From: JAEUKA01 sp035328405
GTDB taxonomy: Bacteria; Myxococcota_A; Polyangia; Palsa-1104; JAEUJZ01
Direction of reading: 5' to 3'
Assembly: GCA_035328405.1 (NCBI GenBank)
Contig: DAOLIT010000002.1
Coordinates: forward strand, 62,001-126,000
DNA: 64,000 nucleotides
The notes beneath the pieces were generated by a model. It was not told the DNA's origin. It saw nothing but the letters and a program-made list of their open reading frames with translations, and searched no databases. Below, piece after piece: positions 33,485 to 42,294 of this stretch; the stretch's first letter is position 1; each line of letters starts with the position of its first letter. A program made the position numbers and the translations under genes.

Positions 33485-35173
33485 ATGAGTGCTGACATGA
33501 CTGGTTCGATTCGTTCGCTTGCTGATGTGGCACAGGACTTGGGTTTGTCCGCAAAGGACCTGCTGCCGTTTGGGCATGACAAGGCGAAGTTGTCGAGGGC
33601 CGTTCTCGACGAGCAGCCCGCGAAAATGGGACGGTTGATTTTGGTTTCGGCCATCAATCCCACACCGGCAGGAGAGGGCAAAACCACGACGGCAATCGGT
33701 TTGCAAATGGGGCTTGCGCGGCTTCAAAAATCGGCGTGTTTGGCGCTTCGTGAGCCGTCTTTGGGTCCCGTTTTCGGGGTGAAAGGCGGCGGTACGGGCG
33801 GTGGTCGTGCGTCGCTGTTCCCAGCGGCAGACATCAATTTGCACTTCACGGGCGACCTGCACGCGATCACGAGCGCAAACAACTTGCTTGCCGCGCTCGC
33901 GGACAACGCGGTGTATCACCGAGAGACGTTTGCAGAAAAAGGCGGGCTTGACCCCCGCCAAATCACGCTAGGGCGTGCGCTTGATGTAAATGATCGTTTT
34001 CTTCGCCGTTGTGTGATTGGTCTCGGTGGAAAGGCGCATGGAACGCCGAGGGAAGCGCGCTTTGACATCACGGCGGCGAGTGAAGTCATGGCCGCGCTGG
34101 CGCTTGCGACAAACTACGAGGACTTGGCGGAAAGAATCGGAAACATCGTCGTTGGTGCGAGCGAAAACGGGCAACCGATTACGGCTCGGGAACTGCGTGC
34201 CCAAGACGCGATGGTGGCGCTTTTGCGAGATGCGCTGTTGCCGAATCTGGTTCAGACGGTGGAAGGCGGGCCAGCACTTGTCCATTTGGGCCCTTTTGCG
34301 AACATTGCGCATGGTTGCAGCTCGGCGCTGGCGACGAAGTTTGCGCTCGGTCGTGCCGATTACGTCATCACCGAGGCGGGCTTCGGTTTCGATTTGGGCG
34401 GCGAGAAGTTTTTGGATCTCAAGTGTCGGCAGCTTGGCGTTTGGCCCAGGCTCGTGGTGTTGGTGGCGACGCTCCGGGCGCTGAAGTTTCACGGCGGCGT
34501 CAAACTCGCTTCCGTCGGAGAAAAAAACGCCGCTGCGCTAGATGCAGGTCTTTTGCATTTGGAAAAGCACCTTTCGTCCGTCGCTCAGTTTGGTCTTCCT
34601 GCCGTCGTCGCGATCAATGTTTTTCCCGACGACGATCGGGAAGAACTGCGCCGGGTCGAACAGGCCGTTGCAAAACATGGCGCATCGGTTGCCCAAACCA
34701 CCGCATTTTCAGACGGAGGTGCCGGGGCGGTCGCCCTCGCCGAACAGGTCGTTGCTTTGGCCGAAAAAGGCGACGCGGCTCCTCCGGCGCCCCGATATCT
34801 GTATGAGCCGGAGGACGATTTTCTGGAAAAATTGCGCAAGATCGCCTGCACGGTGTACGGCGCAAAACACGTAACGATTGCGGCTGCGGCAGAAAAAGAC
34901 TTGCAGCGTTTTTCGTCGTGGGGATTTGGGAAATTGCCGATTTGTGTCGCAAAAACTCAGCTTTCACTTTCGGACGATCCGAACCTTGTGGGTGTGCCGA
35001 CGGATCACACGTTGACGGTTCGCGAAATTCGCTTGTCGGCGGGGGCAGGTTTCTTGGTGGCGCTGTCGGGTGAAATCGTCTCGATGCCGGGCCTGCCGAA
35101 AAAACCCGCAGCGTGGAACATTCACCTCACACCCACCGGCGACGTGCGAGGCTTGATGCAAAACGAGCATTGA
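33485..35173 (+). CDS. fhs: Formate-tetrahydrofolate ligase
   Basis: A 562-residue enzyme making 10-formyl-THF from formate, THF and ATP. The P-loop is INPTPAGEGKTTTAIGLQMGL; EPSLGPVFGVKGGGTGGGRA and INLHFTGDLHAITSANNLLAA are family signatures. The start is ATG 33485, preceded by AAAAGGAA; MSADMTGSIRSLADVAQDLG aligns with usual starts. It supplies one-carbon units for purine and formyl-Met synthesis. It is slightly longer than the common 555-560 residues and complete. Acyl-CoA dehydrogenase follows after 51 bases. Confidence 0.95.
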   Translation: MSADMTGSIRSLADVAQDLGLSAKDLLPFGHDKAKLSRAVLDEQPAKMGRLILVSAINPTPAGEGKTTTAIGLQMGLARLQKSACLALREPSLGPVFGVKGGGTGGGRASLFPAADINLHFTGDLHAITSANNLLAALADNAVYHRETFAEKGGLDPRQITLGRALDVNDRFLRRCVIGLGGKAHGTPREARFDITAASEVMAALALATNYEDLAERIGNIVVGASENGQPITARELRAQDAMVALLRDALLPNLVQTVEGGPALVHLGPFANIAHGCSSALATKFALGRADYVITEAGFGFDLGGEKFLDLKCRQLGVWPRLVVLVATLRALKFHGGVKLASVGEKNAAALDAGLLHLEKHLSSVAQFGLPAVVAINVFPDDDREELRRVEQAVAKHGASVAQTTAFSDGGAGAVALAEQVVALAEKGDAAPPAPRYLYEPEDDFLEKLRKIACTVYGAKHVTIAAAAEKDLQRFSSWGFGKLPICVAKTQLSLSDDPNLVGVPTDHTLTVREIRLSAGAGFLVALSGEIVSMPGLPKKPAAWNIHLTPTGDVRGLMQNEH

Positions 35174-35224
35174 CCACGTAAACTGCCGCCCGCTTTTTGA
35201 TCGCACTTTTTGAAGGAGACCGAC

Positions 35225-37054
35225 GTGAGCACAACGAGCCATTACCGCAGCAACCTGCGCGACCTGTTTTTCAACTTGTTCGAGTTTGGGGACATCGGGA
35301 ACACGACCCTCGGGCGCGGCCCCTTTCACCAAATCGATGTCCCGACGGCGAAAGAAACGCTGGTTCAGCTTGAAAAATTGGCTCAACACGAGCTGGCACA
35401 GAGCTTTGCGTCAGCGGATCGAGAGGGCGTGGAGCTTGGCAGCGACGGAACAATTCGTTTGCCTGATGCGCTGAAAGCGTCGTTCGATGCGTATTTTGCG
35501 CTCGACTATCACTTGCTCGAGATGCCTGAACACATGGGCGGTTTGGGTGCTCCTCCGTCGCTGAATTGGGCTGGATACGAACTTCTGGCGGGAAGCAACG
35601 CGACGGCGGGTTTCTACCTGACGACGCAATTCATGTTGCGCGTGATCGACAGGCTCGGAACGGCAGAGCAAAAAGCGCGGTTCATTCCGTCGGCAGTGGC
35701 TCGTCGGTGGAATTGCGCGATGGTGCTGACGGAACCCGACGCGGGCAGCGACGTGGGCGCGGGAAAAGCCAAAGCTCGGCACGTCAGCGGAGACGAGTGG
35801 CACATCGAGGGCGTCAAGCGTTTCATCACGGGCGGGGACTGCGACTATTTTGAAAACATCATCCACTTGGTTTTGGCTCGCCCCGAGGGTGCAGGTCCTG
35901 GAACCAAAGGTTTGTCGCTGTTTTTGGTCCCGAAAGTTTGGGTGAATCCCGACGGGACAATGGGTGAACGCAACGGTGTTCGAGTCACCAAAGTCGAACA
36001 CAAAATGGGCATCAAGGCCTCAGCGACGTGCGAGCTTGTTTTTGGCGACGAGACCCCGGCGCGCGGTTTGCTCCTCGGGAATGTCCACGATGGAATCCGT
36101 CAGATGTTTCAGGTCATCGAGCAAGCACGAATGGCGATTGGTGTCAAGTCGATGTCCACGCTCTCGACGGCATATCTGAATGCGCTGTCGTATGCGAAAG
36201 AGCGCGTGCAAGGGCCCGATTTGCTGCGAGCGATGGACAAAACGTCGCCTCGCGTGGCGATTCTGGGGCATCCCGATGTGCGACGGATGTTGCTGTTGCA
36301 AAAGTGCCACGCGGAGGGCATGCGGGCGCTTTGTTTTTATACGGCGTTTCTTCAAGACCAGCGTGAGCTTGCGCGGGAGACGAACAAAGCGCAGGCTGCG
36401 GCGTTCGATCGGCGCAACGACCTGCTGTTGCCGCTTGTGAAAGGGTATTGCTCGGAAAAGGCCTACGACATGTTGTCGCTGTCGCTGCAATGTTTCGGGG
36501 GCTCCGGTTATTTGCAGGACTACCCCATCGAGCAATACATCCGCGACCAAAAAATCGACACGCTGTACGAAGGCACGACGCACATCCAGGCGCTGGACCT
36601 GCTATTGCGCAAAATCGCCAAAGACGGTGGCCAGACGCTGCGAGAGGTGCTGGCCGACTTGCAGGCGACACTCGACAAAAACGAGGGAGGTGAGGCGTTG
36701 GCAGATGCGCGGTCGGCGCTGGCGACGGCGGTGGGCCACGTTCAGGCGATGCTCATGGCACTGCTTGGGAAAATGCAGGACTCGCTTTACCACGTGGGTT
36801 TGCAGGGCAATCGCGTGCTGATGGCGCTCGCCGAGGTCGTGATTGCGTGGCTGTTGATTCGACACGGCGCACTGGCCGTGGAAAAGAAAGCGGCGCTTCC
36901 CGACGGGGCCGAAAACGAACAAGCGTTCTACGACGGGAAAGTGTTTTCTGCGCGGTACTTTGCGACGCAGGTCTTGCCGCGCCTGTCAGCAGAGCGCGAG
37001 CTGCTCGAGCGAGGCGACCTTGCGCCGATGACTCTTTCCGACGCTGCCTTCTGA
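35225..37054 (+). CDS. Acyl-CoA dehydrogenase (about 609 aa, C-terminal extension type)
   Basis: The start is GTG 35225, six bases after AAGGAGA. The domains are an N-terminal helical part, a beta domain with AMVLTEPDAGSDVGAGKAKA and WHIEGVKRFITGGD, a C-terminal helical part ending YEGTTHIQALDLLLRKI (Glu of EGTT is the likely catalytic base), and an extra ~130-residue helical domain (from DGGQTLREVLADLQATL). This resembles long FadE-like or 3-methylmercaptopropionyl-CoA dehydrogenase-like enzymes. It oxidises acyl-CoA to enoyl-CoA with FAD. It fits functionally with the hydratase at 41482 and the thiolase at 45121. It is convergent with parE. Confidence 0.92.
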   Translation: MSTTSHYRSNLRDLFFNLFEFGDIGNTTLGRGPFHQIDVPTAKETLVQLEKLAQHELAQSFASADREGVELGSDGTIRLPDALKASFDAYFALDYHLLEMPEHMGGLGAPPSLNWAGYELLAGSNATAGFYLTTQFMLRVIDRLGTAEQKARFIPSAVARRWNCAMVLTEPDAGSDVGAGKAKARHVSGDEWHIEGVKRFITGGDCDYFENIIHLVLARPEGAGPGTKGLSLFLVPKVWVNPDGTMGERNGVRVTKVEHKMGIKASATCELVFGDETPARGLLLGNVHDGIRQMFQVIEQARMAIGVKSMSTLSTAYLNALSYAKERVQGPDLLRAMDKTSPRVAILGHPDVRRMLLLQKCHAEGMRALCFYTAFLQDQRELARETNKAQAAAFDRRNDLLLPLVKGYCSEKAYDMLSLSLQCFGGSGYLQDYPIEQYIRDQKIDTLYEGTTHIQALDLLLRKIAKDGGQTLREVLADLQATLDKNEGGEALADARSALATAVGHVQAMLMALLGKMQDSLYHVGLQGNRVLMALAEVVIAWLLIRHGALAVEKKAALPDGAENEQAFYDGKVFSARYFATQVLPRLSAERELLERGDLAPMTLSDAAF

Positions 37055-37076
37055 TTTCCGCAATTCCGAAAAAGGT

Positions 37077-39062
37077 CTATACGTCCAGGGCATGTGCCTC
37101 GCTGGCGTGTTCCATGATGAAACGGAAACGCGCACTGGGGTCTTTTCCCATGAGTTCGCCGAGTACGCGATCGGTCGTTTCTCGATCAGTGACATTCACA
37201 CGCAATGCAATGCGACGTTTGGGATCAAGCGTGGTCGCCCAAAGCTGTTGCGGCATCATCTCGCCCAGGCCTTTGAAACGCTGGATATCAACTTTTGCCC
37301 CCGGTTTTTGCTTGGACAGGAGCTCATCTTTTTGTTTGTCGCTTAACACCCAATGCGTCTCTTTTCCAATATCAATCCGATAAAGTGGAGGCTGTGCCAA
37401 AAACACATGACCATTTTCGATGAGTTTTGGCATTTGCCGATAAAGAAAAGTCAATAGCAGCGTGGAAATATGATGTCCATCGCTATCAGCGTCCATCAGA
37501 AGAAAAATTCTTCCATAGCGCAAACGGCTTTCATCGTATTTGTCACCCATCCCGCAACCCAGCGCAGCCACGATGTCTTGCAGTTCTTTATTCGACAATA
37601 GTTTCGATGAAGATGCTTGTTCAGCGTTCAACACTTTTCCGCGCAGCGGCAAAATCGCTTGGGTTTTTCGATTGCGACCCTGTTTTGCTGAACCTCCGGC
37701 GGAATCTCCTTCTACGATAAAAAGTTCGGTTTGTTTGGAATCGCTGGATGAACAGTCGGCGAGTTTTCCCGGCAAATTGAGACGCTGACCGACGACACTT
37801 TTTCTTGGTATCGATTGATTTGCGGCTTTCATCGCCTCGCGCGCTCGGGCGGCTGCGATGATGCGCGTGACAATCGTTTCTGCCGTTTGTTGATTTGCGT
37901 TGAGCCACTTCTCAACAAAGGCTCGTAGCGAGCCATCGACTTCTGCGGTGACTTCTGGATTGTTAAGACGTTCTTTGGTTTGTCCTTGAAATTGCGGTTC
38001 GTGCAAATACAAACTTAAAATGGTCAGCAAACCCTCTCGGATATCTTCTGCGATAATCTGTACACCTTTGGGAACAAGGCTGTGCGTATCCATATAATTT
38101 CGCACACCTTTGTTCATTCCAGACTTAAAACCATTTTCATGTGTACCGCCGGACGGGGTCGGGATTCCGTTCACAAAGCTCTTGACGGTCTCGTCAGTGC
38201 TTTCCGTCCACACAAACGCCAATTCAAAGCGCAAGCCGTTTCCATCGCCTTCCCCATCTCGAACGAAATAGGCCGGAGGACAAAGCATAGGTCTGTTCTG
38301 TTCAGTGGCCCACTTTTGAAGATAATCGGCGATTCCACCTTGATGGGACATCTCAATCTTTTCGCCGGTTTCTTCATCGATAAAGACAATCCGAAGACCT
38401 TTATGAAGATAACTCTTGGATTCGAGGCGTTCACGCACAAGCTCTTTGTCGAAACAAGCTTTTTCGCCAAACATTTCGGGGTCGGGGCGAAAGAAAACCC
38501 GGCTGCCGGTTCCACGCGACGAACCCACTTGGCGCAAAGGCGTGACGGCGACGCCTCGCTGATACTCTTGTTCGACCTCCTTTCCGTCGCGGCGGATGCG
38601 TACGCGGAGATCTGCGGACAAGGCATTGACGACGGATGCGCCGACGCCGTGAAGGCCGCCGGAATGGGTGTAGCTGCCTTGTTGAAACTTTCCGCCGGAG
38701 TGGAGCGTCGTGAGGATCACTTCGAGCGCGCTTTTTCCGTATTTGGGCAACATGCCTATCGGGATGCCGCGCCCGTTGTCCTCGACGGTGGCAGAGCGAC
38801 AATCGCGATGCAGGGTCACGGAAATCGTGGTTGCATAGCCGTTCATCACTTCGTCGATGGAATTGTCGAGAATTTCCCACAGGAGGTGGTGATACCCGCG
38901 GCTGTCCACGCCGCCGATGTACATGCCGGGGCGTTTGCGAACGGGGTCGAGTCCCTCGAGAACGACGATGTCTTCTTCGGTGTAGCGCCCTGCTTGCCCC
39001 ATTTGCGAACTCTGTCCCATTTGCCCCATTTTTGAAGTCTGTTTTGACGGTTTCATGTTCAT
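37077..39062 (-). CDS. parE: Topoisomerase IV subunit B (ParE-like type IIA topoisomerase)
   Basis: A 661-residue protein. GHKL ATPase motifs are present: LLWEILDNSIDEV, VEDNGRGIPIGM, GGLHGVGASVVNALS. The TOPRIM domain has ELFIVEGDSAGGSAKQGRNR and LLMDADSDGHHI. QPPLYRIDIGKE is ParE-like rather than GyrB-like (QLYRA), and there is no GyrB insertion, so ParE is the better name. Residues 1-26 (KMGQMGQSSQMGQAG) are a repetitive extension. G+C changes inside the gene: 38/60 at 38581-38640 but 26/60 at 37381-37440. The partner parA/parC is not in the window. Confidence 0.88.
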   Translation of the reverse strand: MNMKPSKQTSKMGQMGQSSQMGQAGRYTEEDIVVLEGLDPVRKRPGMYIGGVDSRGYHHLLWEILDNSIDEVMNGYATTISVTLHRDCRSATVEDNGRGIPIGMLPKYGKSALEVILTTLHSGGKFQQGSYTHSGGLHGVGASVVNALSADLRVRIRRDGKEVEQEYQRGVAVTPLRQVGSSRGTGSRVFFRPDPEMFGEKACFDKELVRERLESKSYLHKGLRIVFIDEETGEKIEMSHQGGIADYLQKWATEQNRPMLCPPAYFVRDGEGDGNGLRFELAFVWTESTDETVKSFVNGIPTPSGGTHENGFKSGMNKGVRNYMDTHSLVPKGVQIIAEDIREGLLTILSLYLHEPQFQGQTKERLNNPEVTAEVDGSLRAFVEKWLNANQQTAETIVTRIIAAARAREAMKAANQSIPRKSVVGQRLNLPGKLADCSSSDSKQTELFIVEGDSAGGSAKQGRNRKTQAILPLRGKVLNAEQASSSKLLSNKELQDIVAALGCGMGDKYDESRLRYGRIFLLMDADSDGHHISTLLLTFLYRQMPKLIENGHVFLAQPPLYRIDIGKETHWVLSDKQKDELLSKQKPGAKVDIQRFKGLGEMMPQQLWATTLDPKRRIALRVNVTDRETTDRVLGELMGKDPSARFRFIMEHASEAHALDV

Positions 39063-39095
39063 AGCGGTGGAAGTTGCCGACGGAAAAGCGGGCGT

Positions 39096-39105
39096 ACCGT
39101 ATCAC
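39096..39105 (-). promoter_or_regulatory. Extended -10 box before parE
   Basis: GTGATACGGT on the minus strand, 33 bases before ATG 39062. It is the same box as elsewhere but with a longer leader. Confidence 0.4.
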
Positions 39106-39219
39106 GGCTTCAAACAGGGTCAAAAAGCGATCCAAAACCCGAAGGCCATTCCGAACGCAGTCCGGGTCCAGTCTTTTCACCAAAGGTGGCAGGTTCGCCT
39201 TCTCTGTTGGGGGGCTTCG

Positions 39220-39228
39220 TGGTACGGT
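39220..39228 (+). promoter_or_regulatory. Extended -10 box before the 39241 kinase
   Basis: TGGTACGGT (TG-G-TACGGT) ends 12 bases before ATG 39241, divergent from the parE box about 115 bases away. Confidence 0.38.
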
Positions 39229-39240
39229 GCGACAAGTCAA

Positions 39241-40302
39241 ATGAGCGAAGCAGCGCGCATCGGTGAGACGATTGGCAAAGGTCGCTTCAAACTGCAAAAG
39301 AGCTTGGGGCGAGGCACTTTCGGCGACGTGTACTTGGCGGAGTCGGCAGACCCACAGGTCACGGCGGGCCAGAAAGAGGCGGTGATCAAAGTCTTGCATG
39401 CGCAATGGGCCAAAGTGCCCGAAGTGGTCGAGCGTTTCCGACGAGAATCGATGGTTACGCAGAAAATCGACCATCCGCACGTCGCGAAGGTTTTTTTGCA
39501 CGGAGAACTCGACGACGGGGTGCCGTTCATCGCGATGGAGTATCTGCCCGGCAAGAGTCTGCGCGATCGCCAAGAAGAGGGGCCGATTCCTTACGCAGTG
39601 TCGCTTGAGATTTTGATCAGCGTCGCGGATGCCTTGTCTGCTGCGCACCGAGCGGGCGTCGTTCACAGAGACCTGAAGCCGGAAAACATCCAGCTCATCA
39701 ACCGAAATGGGAACCCCGATTTCCCGATTGTGCTCGACTTTGGCGTCGCGAAGTTTTTGGACGCGGCAGAGAAACTGACGATGACGGGCGCGCTTTTGGG
39801 GACGCCTGCCTACATGTCGCCCGAGCAATTCCGAGGCGAAAGCAACTTGGGTCCACCGTCGGATATTTATGCGCTCGGGGTGCTGGGGTACGAGCTGTTT
39901 TCGGGCAGCCTCCCGTTTGCGGGACGGACGTTTGCCGAGTTGGCGGTTGCACACACGACGCAAAAAGCGCCTCTTTTGCCGGGTGTGCCTTCTCCGTTGA
40001 CGGATTTGATGGATCGCTGTTTGGCCAAAGAAGTGCCGCGTCGGCCTCGGGCGGATTTGCTGGTGCAGAGTTTGCGCAGCATCCAGCAAGGTACGCCCCC
40101 GCCGAAAATGCCCGAGGTGTTCGTCGATCCGTATGCGGTCACGGGACGAGTGGATGAGGCGGTGCGGACGGCGGTGCTGAACCAGGCGGCACTCCAAAAA
40201 AAGATGGAGAAGCGCCAGCGCCTGTTTACGGTTCTTTTGGCGGGGGCGGTGTTCGTATTCACCTGTGCCGTCGCTGTAGTCATCTATTTGTTCCTGCTGT
40301 AG
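39241..40302 (+). CDS. Tail-anchored Ser/Thr protein kinase
   Basis: A 353-residue protein from ATG 39241. The kinase domain spans about 15-275: LGRGTFGDVY, Lys50 in AVIKVL, HRDLKPEN (142-149), DFGVAK (166-171) and TPAYMSPEQF. A short linker leads to a C-terminal transmembrane helix (FTVLLAGAVFVFTCAVAVVIYLFLL) at the very end, so the kinase is cytoplasmic and tail-anchored with no external sensor. An AI-2E-type permease gene follows after 19 bases and a hydratase gene is coupled to that. The frame is open back to 39055, but that part overlaps the parE promoter. Confidence 0.92.
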   Translation: MSEAARIGETIGKGRFKLQKSLGRGTFGDVYLAESADPQVTAGQKEAVIKVLHAQWAKVPEVVERFRRESMVTQKIDHPHVAKVFLHGELDDGVPFIAMEYLPGKSLRDRQEEGPIPYAVSLEILISVADALSAAHRAGVVHRDLKPENIQLINRNGNPDFPIVLDFGVAKFLDAAEKLTMTGALLGTPAYMSPEQFRGESNLGPPSDIYALGVLGYELFSGSLPFAGRTFAELAVAHTTQKAPLLPGVPSPLTDLMDRCLAKEVPRRPRADLLVQSLRSIQQGTPPPKMPEVFVDPYAVTGRVDEAVRTAVLNQAALQKKMEKRQRLFTVLLAGAVFVFTCAVAVVIYLFLL

Positions 40303-40321
40303 TCCAAGAAAGAGTCGGCCC

Positions 40322-41485
40322 ATGTTCGACGATCGCCGTTTGAGCCTGCTTTTGTTCCGATTGCTCTGTTACTTGGTGCTGTTGGTGGTCGCGTGGACCG
40401 TGCTCTCGCGGTTGTCGCTTGTGCTGACGCCTGTGGCCGTGGCGCTGGTGTTTGCGTTTTTGCTGAATCCATCGGTGACGGCGCTGGAACGGCGAAAGGT
40501 GCCGCGCTGGCTGGCGGTGGGCGTGATGCTGCTGCTCCTTTTGGGCGTGCTGACGGCGATTGCGTTGACGATTCCGTATTTGGTTCGCACGGAAATCGAG
40601 CGTTTTTCCGAGCAGCTTCCGGCGTACCAGGAGTTGCTCGACAAAAAAGTGTTGCCGCTTCTGTCCAAGATTTTCAAATACCGGGCGAACAGCATCGGCG
40701 ATTGGTTAAAGCTCCTGACGACGCAACTGACCGATTGGGTGCGCGGAGCAATGGGGCAAATCTCGAACGCGCTCGGGACAGCGATTTTGAGCGTGGCGGG
40801 CCTGTTCAAATATCTGGTCGCGGGCCTTTTGGTTCCGGTCTTCACCGTGTCGTTTTTGATGGACATGCCGGAAATTGGGCACAACCTGCGCACGCTGTTG
40901 CCGCCGCGTCACCAAACGGTCGTCGGCGACATCATGGATGACATTTACAACGCCCTGGGAAGCTGGCTGCGAGGCCAACTGACGGTGATGGTGATTCAGG
41001 CGGTGCTGTATTCGGTGGGTCTGTCGATTGCTGGGATTCCGCTCGCGATTTTCATCGGCTGTACTGCGGGGCTGCTGGCGTTTGTGCCATATGTGGGTGT
41101 GTCGATCGGTCTTTTGGCGGCGTTGCTCGTGTCGCTGCTAGAGGTCTCGACGGGAGGCGCAAAACCCATCTTGGGCGTGCTCGTGACGTTTGGCTCGGTG
41201 CAACTTCTGGATGCGCTGGTGATTACGCCTCGGGCGGTCGGGGGCCGAATCGGTCTGTCTGCGGTCGGTGTGATTTTCGCGCTGTCTTTGGGAGGAAGCC
41301 TGCTTGGGTACGCGGGCCTGCTGTTGGCGGTTCCGTGCGCAGCGGTGCTCAAAGCGTTGTGGCCGCGCCTGAAAGAAACCTACACTTCGACGAAGTTTTA
41401 TCGTGGCGAGCCGCAGCCCAATGTGGACACTGCGGTTTCTGAAACGACCTCTCCTTTGAGTCAAAACGAAAAAGACAGCGCATGA
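40322..41485 (+). CDS. AI-2E/PerM-family membrane transporter
   Basis: A 387-residue polytopic protein. LVLTPVAVALVFAFLLNPSVTALE at the N-terminus and the C-terminal GCTAGLLAFVPYVGVSIGLLAALLV and LGGSLLGYAGLLLAVPCAAVLKAL match the UPF0118/AI-2E family. Members export small molecules, including autoinducer-2 (TqsA), or act in ion homeostasis. The actual cargo here is unknown. It has about eight membrane segments, with a cytoplasmic amphipathic region (about 65-150). Its TGA overlaps the ATG of the next gene (ATGA). Confidence 0.88.
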   Translation: MFDDRRLSLLLFRLLCYLVLLVVAWTVLSRLSLVLTPVAVALVFAFLLNPSVTALERRKVPRWLAVGVMLLLLLGVLTAIALTIPYLVRTEIERFSEQLPAYQELLDKKVLPLLSKIFKYRANSIGDWLKLLTTQLTDWVRGAMGQISNALGTAILSVAGLFKYLVAGLLVPVFTVSFLMDMPEIGHNLRTLLPPRHQTVVGDIMDDIYNALGSWLRGQLTVMVIQAVLYSVGLSIAGIPLAIFIGCTAGLLAFVPYVGVSIGLLAALLVSLLEVSTGGAKPILGVLVTFGSVQLLDALVITPRAVGGRIGLSAVGVIFALSLGGSLLGYAGLLLAVPCAAVLKALWPRLKETYTSTKFYRGEPQPNVDTAVSETTSPLSQNEKDSA

Positions 41486-42294
41486 ACACCTCGAATCCCC
41501 AGACCGAAGACGAGCTTTGTTTGACCACGCAGGGTGCGGTTCGCATCCTGGCGATGAATCGGCCTCAGACGAAAAACGGCCTCACGTTGGATCTTTTGGC
41601 CGCGATGATTTCGGCGCTCGAAGAGGCGAAAAACGACGCTTCGGTTCGGGCGATTGTGCTCACGGGCCGAGGCGGTTCTTTCTGTTCGGGGCTCGATTTT
41701 CGCGCGGCGCTGCAGCTCGTGCAGGCGGGCGGCACGGACTTTACGGACCAGGCGGAACACAGGCTGCGCAACTTCTTTCACAAAGCGATTTTGTCGCTCG
41801 CGTCGTTGCCAAAGCCGGTCATTGCACTCGTCGATGGAGCAGCGGCAGGTTTTGGTTTGGACTTGGCGCTGGCGTGCGATCTGCGGATTGCGACGAAGCA
41901 AGCTCGGTTTGGCGAGATTTTCATCAAACGCGGCCTGATGCCGGACGGCGGCGGGACCTATACGTTGCCAAAACTCGTCGGTTTGGGGCGGGCGTTCGAT
42001 TTGATGCTGACGGGCGACATTCTGGATGCGGAAGAGGCGCTTCGGATCGGTCTCATCAGCCGAATTTTCGACGGGGAAACCGAGGCGATGGCGTTTGCCG
42101 AACGCATTGCGGCGGGGCCTCCTTTGGTCATGGCCGAAATCAAAAAAGCAGTCTACGCAGGCCTGTCCCAGAGTTTCCCCCAGGCACTGGAAAACGAAGT
42201 TGCGGGGCAAACGAAACTGCTGCGGTCGCAGGATTTTTTGGAAGGCGTGAGTGCCTTTTTGTCCAAACGTCCGCCGCAGTTTACGGGTCAGTAG
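41482..42294 (+). CDS. Enoyl-CoA hydratase/isomerase family protein
   Basis: A 270-residue crotonase-fold enzyme. The CoA-binding and oxyanion stretch AIVLTGRGGSFCSGLDF is followed by KPVIALVDGAAAGFGLDLALACDLRIATKQARFGEIFIKRGLMPDGGGTY, where the second catalytic-type acid lies in the MPDGGG segment. It probably hydrates enoyl-CoA esters, though the superfamily is diverse. It is coupled to the permease gene upstream. The last 14 bases overlap the convergent lipoprotein gene at 42281. Confidence 0.9.
   Translation: MNTSNPQTEDELCLTTQGAVRILAMNRPQTKNGLTLDLLAAMISALEEAKNDASVRAIVLTGRGGSFCSGLDFRAALQLVQAGGTDFTDQAEHRLRNFFHKAILSLASLPKPVIALVDGAAAGFGLDLALACDLRIATKQARFGEIFIKRGLMPDGGGTYTLPKLVGLGRAFDLMLTGDILDAEEALRIGLISRIFDGETEAMAFAERIAAGPPLVMAEIKKAVYAGLSQSFPQALENEVAGQTKLLRSQDFLEGVSAFLSKRPPQFTGQ

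Noticed and set aside
38431..40323. 630-residue minus-strand frame
   Set aside because: Overlaps parE in another frame and runs antisense to the kinase; Arg/His-rich with no motifs.
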